Source of the DNA: Streptomyces sp. GESEQ-35
Lineage (GTDB): Bacteria; Actinomycetota; Actinomycetes; Streptomycetales; Streptomycetaceae
Length of the DNA: 64,000 nucleotides
Direction: 5' to 3'
Assembly (NCBI RefSeq): GCF_017948485.1
Contig: NZ_JAFFSX010000030.1
Location: 62,001-126,000 of the forward strand
Shown: positions 53,787 to 62,192 of the stretch, one piece after another
Position numbering within the stretch: the first letter of the stretch is position 1
Layout of the letters: every line of letters starts with the position of its first letter
The notes under the pieces: model-generated
What the model was told of the DNA's origin: nothing
Seen by the model: only the letters and a program-made list of their open reading frames with translations
Databases searched by the model: none
Made by a program: the position numbers and the translations under genes

Positions 53787-55093
53787 TTACGTTGGCACAG
53801 AATCCGTATGTGCACCTCGGGTGGAATCCCGTGCCGGGACAGCCGGGTGAAGTCGAGAAGCTCCGCACCCAGCTCAACAATTCGGCGAGCGCGCTGCAGA
53901 CCGCGTACCAGAAGATCGACAAGCTGCTCGGCGAGTCCAGCTTCTGGGAGGGTGACGCCGCGGTGGGCTTCCGCGAGGCCCTCGACGGCGACCTGCCGAA
54001 GTACATGAAGGACGCCCACAAGTCCCTGACCCTGGCCGCCGGTCACCTCGGCACCTGGCACGGCGGCCTGACCGGGCGCAGGGAGCTGGCGTCCAAGTAC
54101 GACGTCGAGGCGGCCGACCACAAGGGTGACCTGAAGACCGCCAACTCCCAGCACGAGACGGCCAAGCAGGACCCGGACCTGAAGCTCGCGGGGCAGACCT
54201 TCCAGGAAGGTACTGAGCTGGAGTCCGCGCAGGCCCGGCTCAACGCCGCCAACGCCCGGCTCAACGACGCCGTCACCGCCGTCAACAACGCGCAGGGCGC
54301 CCTGGACGACGTGATGCGCAAGGCGCGGGAGCTTGAGGGGACGCACGAGGCGGAGGCGCGGGACCTCGCGACGAAGCTGAAGGACGCCACGAAGGATCTG
54401 GCGCCCGAGGAGCCGGGGTGGCTGAGCAAGGCGCTCAGCTGGATCGGGGACAACCTCACCAACATTCTCAGCGTGTTGGCTGCGGTGGCGGGGTTGCTTG
54501 CGCTGCTGTGCACGGGGCCGTTCGGGATCGCGATGCTGCTTGCCGCTGGCGCGTTGAGCCTGGCCACGATGGGGTCCCGGCTTGCCGACCCGAAGGTGCG
54601 GGCCTCGCTCAAGGACGGGTTCACGAAGGGCGAGCTCGACGCGGACTTCTGGGAGAACTCCGTGGGGCTCGTCGGTGACGCGCTGGGGGCGGTGCCGGGA
54701 GCTGGAGCCGTGAGCCGCGGTCTCAATGGTGCGGTCCAGTCGACGAGGTTCGCGTCCGAAGCCGTGAGCGCCGGGCAGTTCCTCGGTCGGTTCGCCGACG
54801 ACACCGTCACGGCCGCGGGCCGGATCTCAGCCGCGGGTTCCTTCAACCCCGTCGGAGACTTGGTGGCGCAGGCAGCAGGGGGCAGCCAGGCCGTCAGAGC
54901 GGGCATGGACTACGTCTCGCCGATCGCGGGTGTCGTCACCTCCGGCTACGGACTGGCCGCCGAGAACATCGACGCCCTGAAGAGCGACGCCGGCAAGAAC
55001 ACCGCCACCGGGGTCGACGCGGCCCGCGCGGGCCTGTTCGACGGCCCCGGTGCCCTCGCGGTCGTCGGCGACGTAGCGAGGTTGCTGCGATGA
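53783..55093 (+). CDS. Long WXG-type protein of module B (polymorphic-toxin-like layout)
   Basis: 436 residues if GTG 53783 (GTGA overlap) is used; TTG 53792 would give MAQNPYVHLGW and align exactly with the module A protein. The N-terminal part has NPYVHLGWNPVPGQPGEV and SSFWEGDAAVGFREALDGDL, then coiled-coil helices. About residues 220-300 are hydrophobic (ILSVLAAVAGLLALLCTG, IAMLLAAGALSLATMG). The last about 150 residues are Gly/Ala/Ser-rich with LVGDALGAVPGAGAVSRG, and differ from module A. I cannot assign an activity to the C-terminal part. Candidate secreted effector. Confidence 0.8.
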   Translation: MITLAQNPYVHLGWNPVPGQPGEVEKLRTQLNNSASALQTAYQKIDKLLGESSFWEGDAAVGFREALDGDLPKYMKDAHKSLTLAAGHLGTWHGGLTGRRELASKYDVEAADHKGDLKTANSQHETAKQDPDLKLAGQTFQEGTELESAQARLNAANARLNDAVTAVNNAQGALDDVMRKARELEGTHEAEARDLATKLKDATKDLAPEEPGWLSKALSWIGDNLTNILSVLAAVAGLLALLCTGPFGIAMLLAAGALSLATMGSRLADPKVRASLKDGFTKGELDADFWENSVGLVGDALGAVPGAGAVSRGLNGAVQSTRFASEAVSAGQFLGRFADDTVTAAGRISAAGSFNPVGDLVAQAAGGSQAVRAGMDYVSPIAGVVTSGYGLAAENIDALKSDAGKNTATGVDAARAGLFDGPGALAVVGDVARLLR

Positions 55094-55830
55094 CACAGGC
55101 CGCCGAGCAGCCGCCGCTGCGTCTGGTCATCGACGACTCGGCCAGAGACCCGAGCTCGAAGATCTGGTACGCACTGCCGGCCGGATACCTCAACGTCCCC
55201 CTCGACGCCCTCGACCCCGAACCGGGCTCGGAGCAGGAGAGGTACCTCGATCAGGCAATGGAGCTGGTCCTCGGCCTGGCCCCCGAGGACCAGCGCGACC
55301 GGTACACGGGCGCTCTGCGCGACGTTCGGTTCATGACCGCCCGGATGCGGAGCGAAGGCGTCATCGCGTGCTCGCTCGGCATGCACATCGCGGACAACGG
55401 CACCTCCGCCATGTCCGTGTTCACGGTGGCACTCAAGGACATCGACTGGGCCCCGGCCAAGATCACGGCGGTGCGCGCGGTCTCGCTGCGCGAAAGCAGC
55501 GAGAACGTCGAGTTGTTGACGCTGCCGGGCGGTCGTCCGGCGTCGATCTCCGACACGCTGATCACCACGCCCGACCTGGAGGGCGTACCCGGCCAGGACC
55601 TCTACCAGTGCACCCTCTACATCCCTGCCCCCTCGGGCACGCAGCTGGGCGTCCTGACGCTGAGCAGTACGGCTGTGGGCTCCCGGAAGTACTACCGCGA
55701 CATGATGGCGGGCATCGCGCACACGGTGTCCTTCCACGACCCGATGCCGGAGATCGAGCGCGCCGCACGAGGTGACGGGCCCGACGGCACGGGTGGCATC
55801 GCGGGCGACATCGCCTCCGACTTCGGCTGA
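55090..55830 (+). CDS. Beta-rich ESX-module protein ending in SDFG, module B
   Basis: 246 residues; the ATG overlaps the previous stop. Segments include IWYALPAGYLNVPLDAL, FMTARMRSEGVIACSLGMHI, AMSVFTVALKDIDWAP, QCTLYIPAPSGTQLGVLTL and HTVSFHDPMPEIE. The end is GDIASDFG. Order of elements and the (F/W)WY-x-(L/I)-P-x-G-Y start correspond to the 236-residue module A protein; identity is moderate. No signal peptide is seen. It probably acts with the long WXG protein encoded just before it. Confidence 0.78.
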   Translation: MTQAAEQPPLRLVIDDSARDPSSKIWYALPAGYLNVPLDALDPEPGSEQERYLDQAMELVLGLAPEDQRDRYTGALRDVRFMTARMRSEGVIACSLGMHIADNGTSAMSVFTVALKDIDWAPAKITAVRAVSLRESSENVELLTLPGGRPASISDTLITTPDLEGVPGQDLYQCTLYIPAPSGTQLGVLTLSSTAVGSRKYYRDMMAGIAHTVSFHDPMPEIERAARGDGPDGTGGIAGDIASDFG

Positions 55831-55844
55831 CCCGGGACGGACAC

Positions 55845-56456
55845 ATGACCATGAACCTCGACAAGCAGGGTTTCGACGGCCCGGTGGCGTGGGACACGCC
55901 GGGCACCCGAAGCGCACTCCACCGCTGGACGGCGTGGAACCTGGCCAAGTCGCTGGGTTGGGTGGCGCTGTGGGTGGGCGCGCTGTACCTCACGCTGTTG
56001 CTGCCCGTAGCGGCGGTGGTTCCCATGGTGTTCGTTCTATTCGCGATCACGGTCCTGGCGAGCCGGGCCCTCAGCCGACTCGCCAAGGGGGTGCGGATGC
56101 GGCGCATTCTCGCCGTCTACCCGTGGCGTCAGCAGCCGGGTGCCGTCCGGATCAACAAGGGCAAGGCGGTCTTCGTGTTGCCCGACCCGGACAAGCCCGA
56201 GACGACGGTGTCGCTGAAACTGGCTGCAGGGCTGTTCAGGTCCTGGACCCACGAGGCCCTCAAGGACTACGACGAGGAACTCTGGTACGCGGGTGACCCG
56301 CGCTTCGCCTGCGTGGTGGCCAAGCCCGGCCTACGCGGCTTGAGCTGCCTTGCCCAGCCCACCGCCTACAACTACCGCACCTCCCCCCGCCGCAAAGGCA
56401 TCAGCCCCGAAGCCCGCCAGCGTGCCCGGGCCATCGGTGCGCGCGTCGCCGACTGA
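55845..56456 (+). CDS. Two-helix membrane protein of module B
   Basis: 203 residues. Two helices (LGWVALWVGALYLTLLLPVA and VVPMVFVLFAITVLASRAL) are followed by a cytoplasmic domain with RRILAVYPWRQQPGAVRI, TTVSLKLAAGLFRS and LWYAGDPRFACVV. The W-Y-A-G-D-P-x-F pattern matches the module A paralogue at 44466-45092. It lies 14 bases after the SDFG protein and ends the module. Confidence 0.78.
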   Translation: MTMNLDKQGFDGPVAWDTPGTRSALHRWTAWNLAKSLGWVALWVGALYLTLLLPVAAVVPMVFVLFAITVLASRALSRLAKGVRMRRILAVYPWRQQPGAVRINKGKAVFVLPDPDKPETTVSLKLAAGLFRSWTHEALKDYDEELWYAGDPRFACVVAKPGLRGLSCLAQPTAYNYRTSPRRKGISPEARQRARAIGARVAD

Positions 56457-56612
56457 CGCAGCCCGATGGCCCCGGTGATGCGGAAGCTTGGAGAGCGCGA
56501 CGGCGGCCGGCCGACCGTGAGGTTGGCGGGCCGCCAGGGTCTGACGTTCGTACTGGCGTCGATCGAGGGCTCGTAACGCGATCGGCTGGCGGCGGCGTGC
56601 GAAGGCCTCGCC

Positions 56613-56918
56613 TCACGCCACGCTGCGGAGCACCACCAGCGCCACCGTGCTCCCCAGCGCACACGCCAGAGCGAGCGCCAACAGCTTGGCGCTGCGGCTG
56701 CGGTAGCTGCGCAAGGCCGCCCATACTCCGGTGGCGCCGACGACGGCCAGAACGCCGGTCACCACACGCATGGCGACGTCGGCGCCCGGCAGGACGGTCG
56801 CTGCGATGCCGCCCAGGGCCACCATCGCGCTGAGGATGCCGGCGAACATCGCCGCGTTCCACCAGGTGCGAGATGACAGTCGCTCCCGGCTGCCGTCACC
56901 CATGTCATTCATCAGCAT
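56613..56918 (-). CDS. Small membrane protein
   Basis: 101 residues if ATG 56918 is used; 56912 is also possible and the ribosome site is weak. Three hydrophobic helices: AAMFAGILSAMVALGGIAAT, VAMRVVTGVLAVVGATGVW and LLALALACALGSTVALVVL. I do not recognise a family. It is convergent with module B and upstream in direction of nothing obvious. Confidence 0.6.
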   Translation of the reverse strand: MLMNDMGDGSRERLSSRTWWNAAMFAGILSAMVALGGIAATVLPGADVAMRVVTGVLAVVGATGVWAALRSYRSRSAKLLALALACALGSTVALVVLRSVA

Positions 56919-57015
56919 GGGTGGCAGGCTACGCGATGGCCCGGATCGGGGTAGTCGGCAGGAGGCTCGCTCATCCGGTGCCCCCGCCATGGGCGGCCGG
57001 AAGGTTGTTCACCGG

Positions 57016-57417
57016 TCAGAGTTTCCAGTCGTGGCCACTGTGACGAGCCTGGCGCTGTGCCGTGCCCGAGCGCTCTGCGGCCTCTTGGCGTTCCTGCTCG
57101 ATCTCGGCGCGCTGAGCTTCGAGGTAGCGTTCGGCCTCGGTGCGCTGCTGTTCACGCTCTTCCGGGGACTGCTCCTCGTACTCCTGGCGGGCCTGGGCGA
57201 TGCTCTCGCCGAGGGCATCGGAGTACGCGCCCACGCGCACGGCTTCGCGGAGGCCGACCCGCCCGGAGAGGACTTCCCGGGCCATCTCCCGGAGTGCACT
57301 GTTGCCGGACGGATTGTCGGCGAGGCGTTGCAGCGACTTGCGTAGAGCACGGGCCCGTGCCTCGTCCTTCGCTATGTCCATCAGGTCTGCGTCGCCGATT
57401 TGGCGCTCTTCAGGCAT
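57016..57417 (-). CDS. Coiled-coil protein of the 57-58.6 kb WXG set
   Basis: 133 residues, highly charged and helical: KDEARARALRKSLQRLAD at the start and RQEYEEQSPEEREQQRTEAE with long Glu/Gln/Arg helices to the end. No family name. AAGGAGA precedes the ATG at 57417. It is the last gene of the reverse set with the 248- and 104-residue WXG-like proteins and is likely cytoplasmic. Confidence 0.75.
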   Translation of the reverse strand: MPEERQIGDADLMDIAKDEARARALRKSLQRLADNPSGNSALREMAREVLSGRVGLREAVRVGAYSDALGESIAQARQEYEEQSPEEREQQRTEAERYLEAQRAEIEQERQEAAERSGTAQRQARHSGHDWKL

Positions 57418-57493
57418 GGTGTAGGTCTCTCCTTACCGTCGGTAATTGACCAGTGGTCACTGTCGGCGATCAGTGAGCGATCGGGCGACAGCC

Positions 57494-58240
57494 TCAGGCG
57501 ACCGCAGGGTTGTCGTAGTTTCCGCCCACGGACGGGAAATTCTGGAAGTGCCCGTAGATCTCGGCTCCCAGCGCTTCCAGGACTCCAACTCCGCCGTTGA
57601 CGATGCTCTGTGCCTGGGCAACCATCTTGGTCGCGTCGCCCCACATCTTGAGCAGCCGCGTGATCTCAAGGGCGGCCAGCCCATATCCAACGACGGCCCC
57701 GACCCCTGTCCACGACAGTGCTGTACCCGCGGCCATTTCGATACCGACGATGATCAGGCCGTCGATGATCCCGCCGAGCACGCCCTTGATGGCTTCCGCC
57801 GTTGAATAGGCGGCGTGCGCCAGGCTCTCGTACGTGGATTGCAGGGAATCGAAGGTCTCGCGGCAGCCGGTAAGTTTCTTTGCCAGCTCGTCGAAGTAGT
57901 TATAGGCCGCATCCGCGGCATTGCCGTCCCATGTCGAATCGAGGGAGGCGTTCCCCGACTTCAGGTTCTGCGCTACGCCGTCGCACGCCTTGCCGATGTT
58001 CTGCCATACGGAAGCACACTCGGCGAAGGACTCCCAGTCGCCGGCGAACCACTGGATGGCTTCTTCCAGGGGGTTGAACCCGAAGACCGCGTTGTACGCC
58101 TCCATGATCCAATACGACGGGCTGACGAGATCGCTGGCGTCGTTGAAGACATCCAACAGGAGCCCCTGTGAGAACTCCTCGGGCTTCTTCGGAGCGGTCA
58201 GGTGGCTCGTGGGCTCGGATATATCGGTAAACCCGGACAT
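57494..58240 (-). CDS. WXG-type protein with C-terminal hydrophobic domain
   Basis: 248 residues. The N-terminal about 140 residues are helical with STWDGNAADAAYNYFDELA, a clear WXG turn and the typical following helix, and CRETFDSLQSTYESLAHAAY. Residues about 150-215 are hydrophobic (GVLGGIIDGLIIVGIEMAAG, ALSWTGVGAVVGYGLAALEI). The end has NFPSVGGNYDNPAV. GAGAGG precedes the ATG at 58240. It follows a small helical gene, so it has the usual partner. A membrane-active effector or a structural substrate are both possible. Confidence 0.8.
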   Translation of the reverse strand: MSGFTDISEPTSHLTAPKKPEEFSQGLLLDVFNDASDLVSPSYWIMEAYNAVFGFNPLEEAIQWFAGDWESFAECASVWQNIGKACDGVAQNLKSGNASLDSTWDGNAADAAYNYFDELAKKLTGCRETFDSLQSTYESLAHAAYSTAEAIKGVLGGIIDGLIIVGIEMAAGTALSWTGVGAVVGYGLAALEITRLLKMWGDATKMVAQAQSIVNGGVGVLEALGAEIYGHFQNFPSVGGNYDNPAVA

Positions 58241-58269
58241 GCGGGGGCCTCTCGGGGGGGCTGGCGGAG

Positions 58270-58584
58270 TCAGCGCTTGCTGGGCGGGAAGGTGGCGTCC
58301 ATGGACCGAGCCGTTGATTCGTCGGTCGTCTTGTAGTAGCTGGCGCTCTTCCTCATTTCCGCCTCTGCGGCGCGGAGCAGCGACTCTGCCTGCGTCATGG
58401 CGGAGTTGACCTCCTCGACCACTGACCTGTGGGCCCCGATGATCAATTCGATCAGTCCCTGATCGGAGACGCCTACGTCCGTATTGTCCTGTTCGTATTT
58501 CCTGGCTTGCTGAATGTCGTCAGCGGCTCTGCCTATTTGGGTCGCGTAGCTTTCCAGGTCGCCACCCTGAACCTTGAATCCCAT
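58270..58584 (-). CDS. EspC/WXG100-like small secreted-type protein
   Basis: 104 residues from ATG 58584, which has AAAGGTG upstream; ATG 58602 has none. The helical parts are DLESYATQIGRAADDIQQAR and EEVNSAMTQAESLLRAAEAE, with a GLIELIIGAHR middle in place of a WXG turn, and SYYKTTDESTARS, a YxxxD motif, near the end. The layout resembles ESX-associated EspC/DUF2580-type proteins. It is the first gene of the reverse WXG set. Confidence 0.82.
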   Translation of the reverse strand: MGFKVQGGDLESYATQIGRAADDIQQARKYEQDNTDVGVSDQGLIELIIGAHRSVVEEVNSAMTQAESLLRAAEAEMRKSASYYKTTDESTARSMDATFPPSKR

Positions 58585-58888
58585 CTGCTCACCTTTGTCC
58601 ATTGGTCACAGCCGTTGCGACACGCTACCGCAAGCCACGCGGACGGATGTCGGCAGACCGCGTCATGTGCTGCTTTCCTGCTTCGAGTGCCCTGTTGGCT
58701 ATGGCCGGAGTGCGATTGCCGTACGCGCGTCCGAACTCTGGCCCATTCTTGGGCCGTTGAAAAGCGACTGCGCCTTACGGGTGCCGGACCGCGGTCATAC
58801 GTGTTTGAGAATGTGGCAAGCGGCGGAGATTTGGTGAACGTTTCCGCGCTCCCGTCCGGCTCAGCGTCGACCACTAAGCTCCGTTGCC

Positions 58889-59281
58889 ATGACGACGCAT
58901 GACGGTGAGGCGGCGAACAGGCCGGACGGGACCGGCGAGCAGCCGTTGTCCTCCGGGGTGAGTACGGACGAACTGCGGGCGCAGTTCCAGGCTCAGGGCC
59001 GTCCGGGGCTCGCGGAGAGCCGACGGCGTGACGCGCGGCAGGCGCGTGGGATGTACGCGGCGTTCGCCGGGCTGGTGGCCGTGGTCTGCCTTGTCCTGAT
59101 CGTCGTACGTCTCGCTGGGGGCGACGCGTTGGGTGTCTGGGTCGCCACGTATGCCGTGGGCATGGCCTTCAGCGGTTGGGGTTTCGTCCTGGCCCGGATG
59201 GGCCACACGCGCTGGGCGATGATGGTCACCTGTATCGGGGCAGCATTGGCGGGTATCGGCGACAGCCCCGCATTCCGCTGA
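58889..59281 (+). CDS. Small two-helix membrane protein
   Basis: 130 residues. A polar N-terminal about 55 residues (VSTDELRAQFQAQGRPGLAE) is followed by hydrophobic helices MYAAFAGLVAVVCLVLIVV and WVATYAVGMAFSGWGFVLA, and a shorter third near AMMVTCIGAALAGIG. I do not recognise a family. Promoter region shared with the reverse WXG set (58585-58888) shows no clear sites. Confidence 0.68.
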   Translation: MTTHDGEAANRPDGTGEQPLSSGVSTDELRAQFQAQGRPGLAESRRRDARQARGMYAAFAGLVAVVCLVLIVVRLAGGDALGVWVATYAVGMAFSGWGFVLARMGHTRWAMMVTCIGAALAGIGDSPAFR

Positions 59282-59364
59282 GGCATACCGACTTGGATCC
59301 GATGACCGGTCCAGGCCGCCGACCGGGCGGCAGGCGATGGCCCGGACCGACACCTGATGCGAAG

Positions 59365-60111
59365 TCACACCTGACGGCGCGTCCTACCGATGAGATAGGC
59401 GAGACCCCACGCGGCGGCCGCGGCGAGCAGGAGGCCGAGCGGAGAGAACCAGTCGACTCCGCCGTCGATTTCGTTGTTCCACCAGGCCTTGGCCGGGATG
59501 AAGGGGTCGGCCTCCATCATGTCGCCGATAGCGCTGGGTGATTGGCTCTCGGCGATGATGAGCGGGACGGCGTTGGTGAAGCCGAAGAAGGCGCCGAGCG
59601 CGGCGATGACGGCCCCACTGACATGGGCGCCAATGCTGCGGTGCCCCACCAAGCCGACCAGGCAGCCGACTGTCGCTCCGTTGACCAGCGCGTGGGCCAA
59701 ATACAGGGTGTGGGCCGTGGTGAGCGACTGCTCTTTGTACGTGGCCAGGGTGAGACCGCTGTAGAGCAGCGAGACGATGACCGAGGCGAAGAGCCCGAGG
59801 AAGACCGCGCCGACCGGATGACCACTTGCGTTCGGCGGCTGTCCGAACGTGGGCGCCTGGAACGGTGGCGCGGCGTACATCGGATGCATCGGTTGGGCCG
59901 GCGGCTGCCCCACGGCGGGCGGCATTCCCGGGTACGCCGGGGGCTGGCCAGGAACAGGCGGCGGACCGGCCTGCATCGGGGGCTGTCCAGGAGCAGGCGG
60001 TGGTCCGAACCCCGGTGGCTGCTGGGGCGAGGCGGGCTGGTTGTACGGGTTGTAGGGGTTCTGCGGTAGCTGTGGAGGCGGCGGTGGCGGCTGGAACGGC
60101 GGCTGGCTCAT
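59365..60111 (-). CDS. Pro-rich multi-pass membrane protein
   Basis: 248 residues. Residues 1-95 are Pro/Gln/Gly-rich (APGQPPMQAGPPPVPGQP type repeats) and cytoplasmic. Then about four helices: AVFLGLFASVIVSLLYSG, YLAHALVNGATVGCLVGLVG, HVSGAVIAALGAFFGFTNAV, and the C-terminal LGLLLAAAAAWGLAYLIG. No family name. The Pro-rich head is similar in style to the EspI-like protein and the mycosin tails in this locus, so contact with the secretion machinery is possible but unproven. Confidence 0.72.
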   Translation of the reverse strand: MSQPPFQPPPPPPQLPQNPYNPYNQPASPQQPPGFGPPPAPGQPPMQAGPPPVPGQPPAYPGMPPAVGQPPAQPMHPMYAAPPFQAPTFGQPPNASGHPVGAVFLGLFASVIVSLLYSGLTLATYKEQSLTTAHTLYLAHALVNGATVGCLVGLVGHRSIGAHVSGAVIAALGAFFGFTNAVPLIIAESQSPSAIGDMMEADPFIPAKAWWNNEIDGGVDWFSPLGLLLAAAAAWGLAYLIGRTRRQV

Positions 60112-60193
60112 TGAATTCCCACGGAGTGAACTGGCAAAGGCAGCAAGCTATCAGTGAGATCAGAAGGGTGCCGTCGGAGTCGAGTTACGTCCG

Positions 60194-62113
60194 CTACGAG
60201 GCCGTCGCCGGGTCCGTCCAGCGGATGCGGAGGGCCTTCGCTCCGCGCTCGGTAGCGACGAGGAGGATGCCGTCGGGGGAGAGGTCGGCGGCGGTGAAGG
60301 GTGTGTCGGACAGCAGCGTGGCCACGACTTCCTCGTTCGGCCGGTGCCGGACGCGCAGGTAGTCGGCGCCGCGGCTCAGTGTCAGTGGGGCGGCGGCGCG
60401 CTCGTCCTCGGAGGGGCGTAGGACCTGCGTCAGGTCGGGGGCGGTGTCTGTGTCGCCTGCGAGGCTGTGGATGAGCACTGCGGAAGCGCCGGATGGTTCG
60501 CCGACCGGGTGTGCGCCGGGCGTGCCTGTGGGTACGACGAGGATGGCGACGGGCGTGGCCGGCCCCTCATGGCTGGGCAGGCTGCCGACGGTCACGGCGG
60601 TGATGCCGGGGACGGGCCGGCTCCACAGGGTCTGCCAGGGCAGGTCAAGACCGAGCCGGTGTATGGCGTCCGCGTAGTCGGGCAGGCCGTCCTCGACGAA
60701 CGCGGTCTCCAGCAGGGCGGCGCGCAGCACGGCGGGCGCCTGGGTGCGGGTCAGCAAGGGGGCCGTACGCAGGTATGTACGGGCCGGTGCGCCGAGCTCA
60801 TCGGTCGGGACGGCTTCGACGGCGGCGCGGAGCGGCACCGGGTCGGCGTGTACGAACAGCCCCGGGTCCGTGAGGAGTTGGGGCAGCAGGCCGGCCTCCA
60901 GGGTGTGGCCCGCGATGTGGTCGCGTACGTAGGGGTCGGCCTTGCCCCAGTCCTGCTCCGGCACGGCCTCGAGCAGCGTCATCGCGATCTGGGTCTGAGC
61001 GGCGCGGACGTTCGGCAGACCGGCACGGACTTCGTCACCGATGGCCGGGTGCAGCAGCTGGAGCAGCGTACGGGTGCCGTCGTCTCCGTCCGCCTGAAGC
61101 GACTGGACGAACGGTCCGGTCAGCGCACCGCTGCCCGCGATGACTCCGCTCATGTCCTTGCCCGCAACGGCGTTGGCGAGCCGCGCCCAGACGTCGACGG
61201 GCAGACCTTCGCCGTCCGCAAGGGCGAGGGGCGCCAGGAGGTGGCGCAATGTCTGCGGGTCGGCTCCGAGGCGGCGGGCGTGCAGGTCGAGTGCCTGGCC
61301 GATGGACGAAGGGAGGAGGGCCTCGTCGCGCGGGGCGAAGGTGTAGGGACTCGCCAGGAGGCTCTGCACGGCGAGTTGCACGGTGAGCGGACTGGTCCCG
61401 GCTCGGCGTCCGATCGCCTCGGCGAGGGACCGTCTCGTCGGAGCGTCGGTGGTGAACGGCGTGTCCGGCGCGCCGAGTTGGGGGTTGAGCAGCGCCTCGG
61501 CCTGCAACACCAGGCCCTGCGGGTCCGCCCATTGCGGTGCATCGAGATCGATGACCTGCACGGTGCCGGCAGGGAGGCCGGCTGCGAACTCGTCCGCGAG
61601 CGGGCGAGGCATCTCCGTGAGCAGGCGGACCGTCCCGATGGCAGCGAGAGGCTTGAGTAGCTCTCGCGTGAGCCGTGCCGGTTCGTCCGCGGCCCGTACC
61701 GGTCCGGCCTGATCGACGTCCGGTACGACCACGGTCACGGAGTCCGTGAGGTTGGCCAGCTCGGTGAACACGTCCGATACGTCGTCGGCCGCCAGGCCGA
61801 AATGATCGGCGAGAAGCCGGACGACCTGGGCCGCGGTCATCCCGGCCGCCCCCGGCACAGCGGGCGCGGGCAGCTCGGGCGGCACGGTCGACGGGTCGAG
61901 GTCGTCCAGGGGGAGCCGCTTGCGGTACTCCGGGTCGCAGAGCATCAGGAACCCGGTGATCAGATGCGATCGACCACTACCCGGGTCTCCCGTCAGGACT
62001 ACGACGCGCGGGGTGCCCGGCCGCTCCATCCGCCAGGCGGCGAGGGCACGCAGCACTGCCGTGCGGCCGCCTATGTAGGGGTGCGGAGCGTAGCCAATGG
62101 GTGCGCCAGCCAT
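60194..62113 (-). CDS. P-loop NTPase with helical middle and beta C-terminus
   Basis: 639 residues from ATG 62113 (AGGAG eight bases upstream); the longer frame is not supported. The start GYAPHPYIGGRTAVLRALAA precedes Walker A in LTGDPGSGRSHLI; Walker B is TVVVPDVDQAG. The middle (about 200-500) is Leu/Ala-rich and helical with RSLAEAIGRRAGTSPLTVQL. The last about 100 residues look beta-rich, with AADLSPDGILLVATERGAKA like one WD-type blade. The layout recalls STAND ATPases that sense a ligand. It lies just downstream of the Imm35 gene in the same direction. Confidence 0.78.
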   Translation of the reverse strand: MAGAPIGYAPHPYIGGRTAVLRALAAWRMERPGTPRVVVLTGDPGSGRSHLITGFLMLCDPEYRKRLPLDDLDPSTVPPELPAPAVPGAAGMTAAQVVRLLADHFGLAADDVSDVFTELANLTDSVTVVVPDVDQAGPVRAADEPARLTRELLKPLAAIGTVRLLTEMPRPLADEFAAGLPAGTVQVIDLDAPQWADPQGLVLQAEALLNPQLGAPDTPFTTDAPTRRSLAEAIGRRAGTSPLTVQLAVQSLLASPYTFAPRDEALLPSSIGQALDLHARRLGADPQTLRHLLAPLALADGEGLPVDVWARLANAVAGKDMSGVIAGSGALTGPFVQSLQADGDDGTRTLLQLLHPAIGDEVRAGLPNVRAAQTQIAMTLLEAVPEQDWGKADPYVRDHIAGHTLEAGLLPQLLTDPGLFVHADPVPLRAAVEAVPTDELGAPARTYLRTAPLLTRTQAPAVLRAALLETAFVEDGLPDYADAIHRLGLDLPWQTLWSRPVPGITAVTVGSLPSHEGPATPVAILVVPTGTPGAHPVGEPSGASAVLIHSLAGDTDTAPDLTQVLRPSEDERAAAPLTLSRGADYLRVRHRPNEEVVATLLSDTPFTAADLSPDGILLVATERGAKALRIRWTDPATAS

Positions 62114-62192
62114 GGGTATCACTCCTGGTTGGGGTGGTGGGGCGGTCGGGGGGAGGGGTGCGGAGGGGCTGCCCTGGGGGCCCGCCCGGCTG

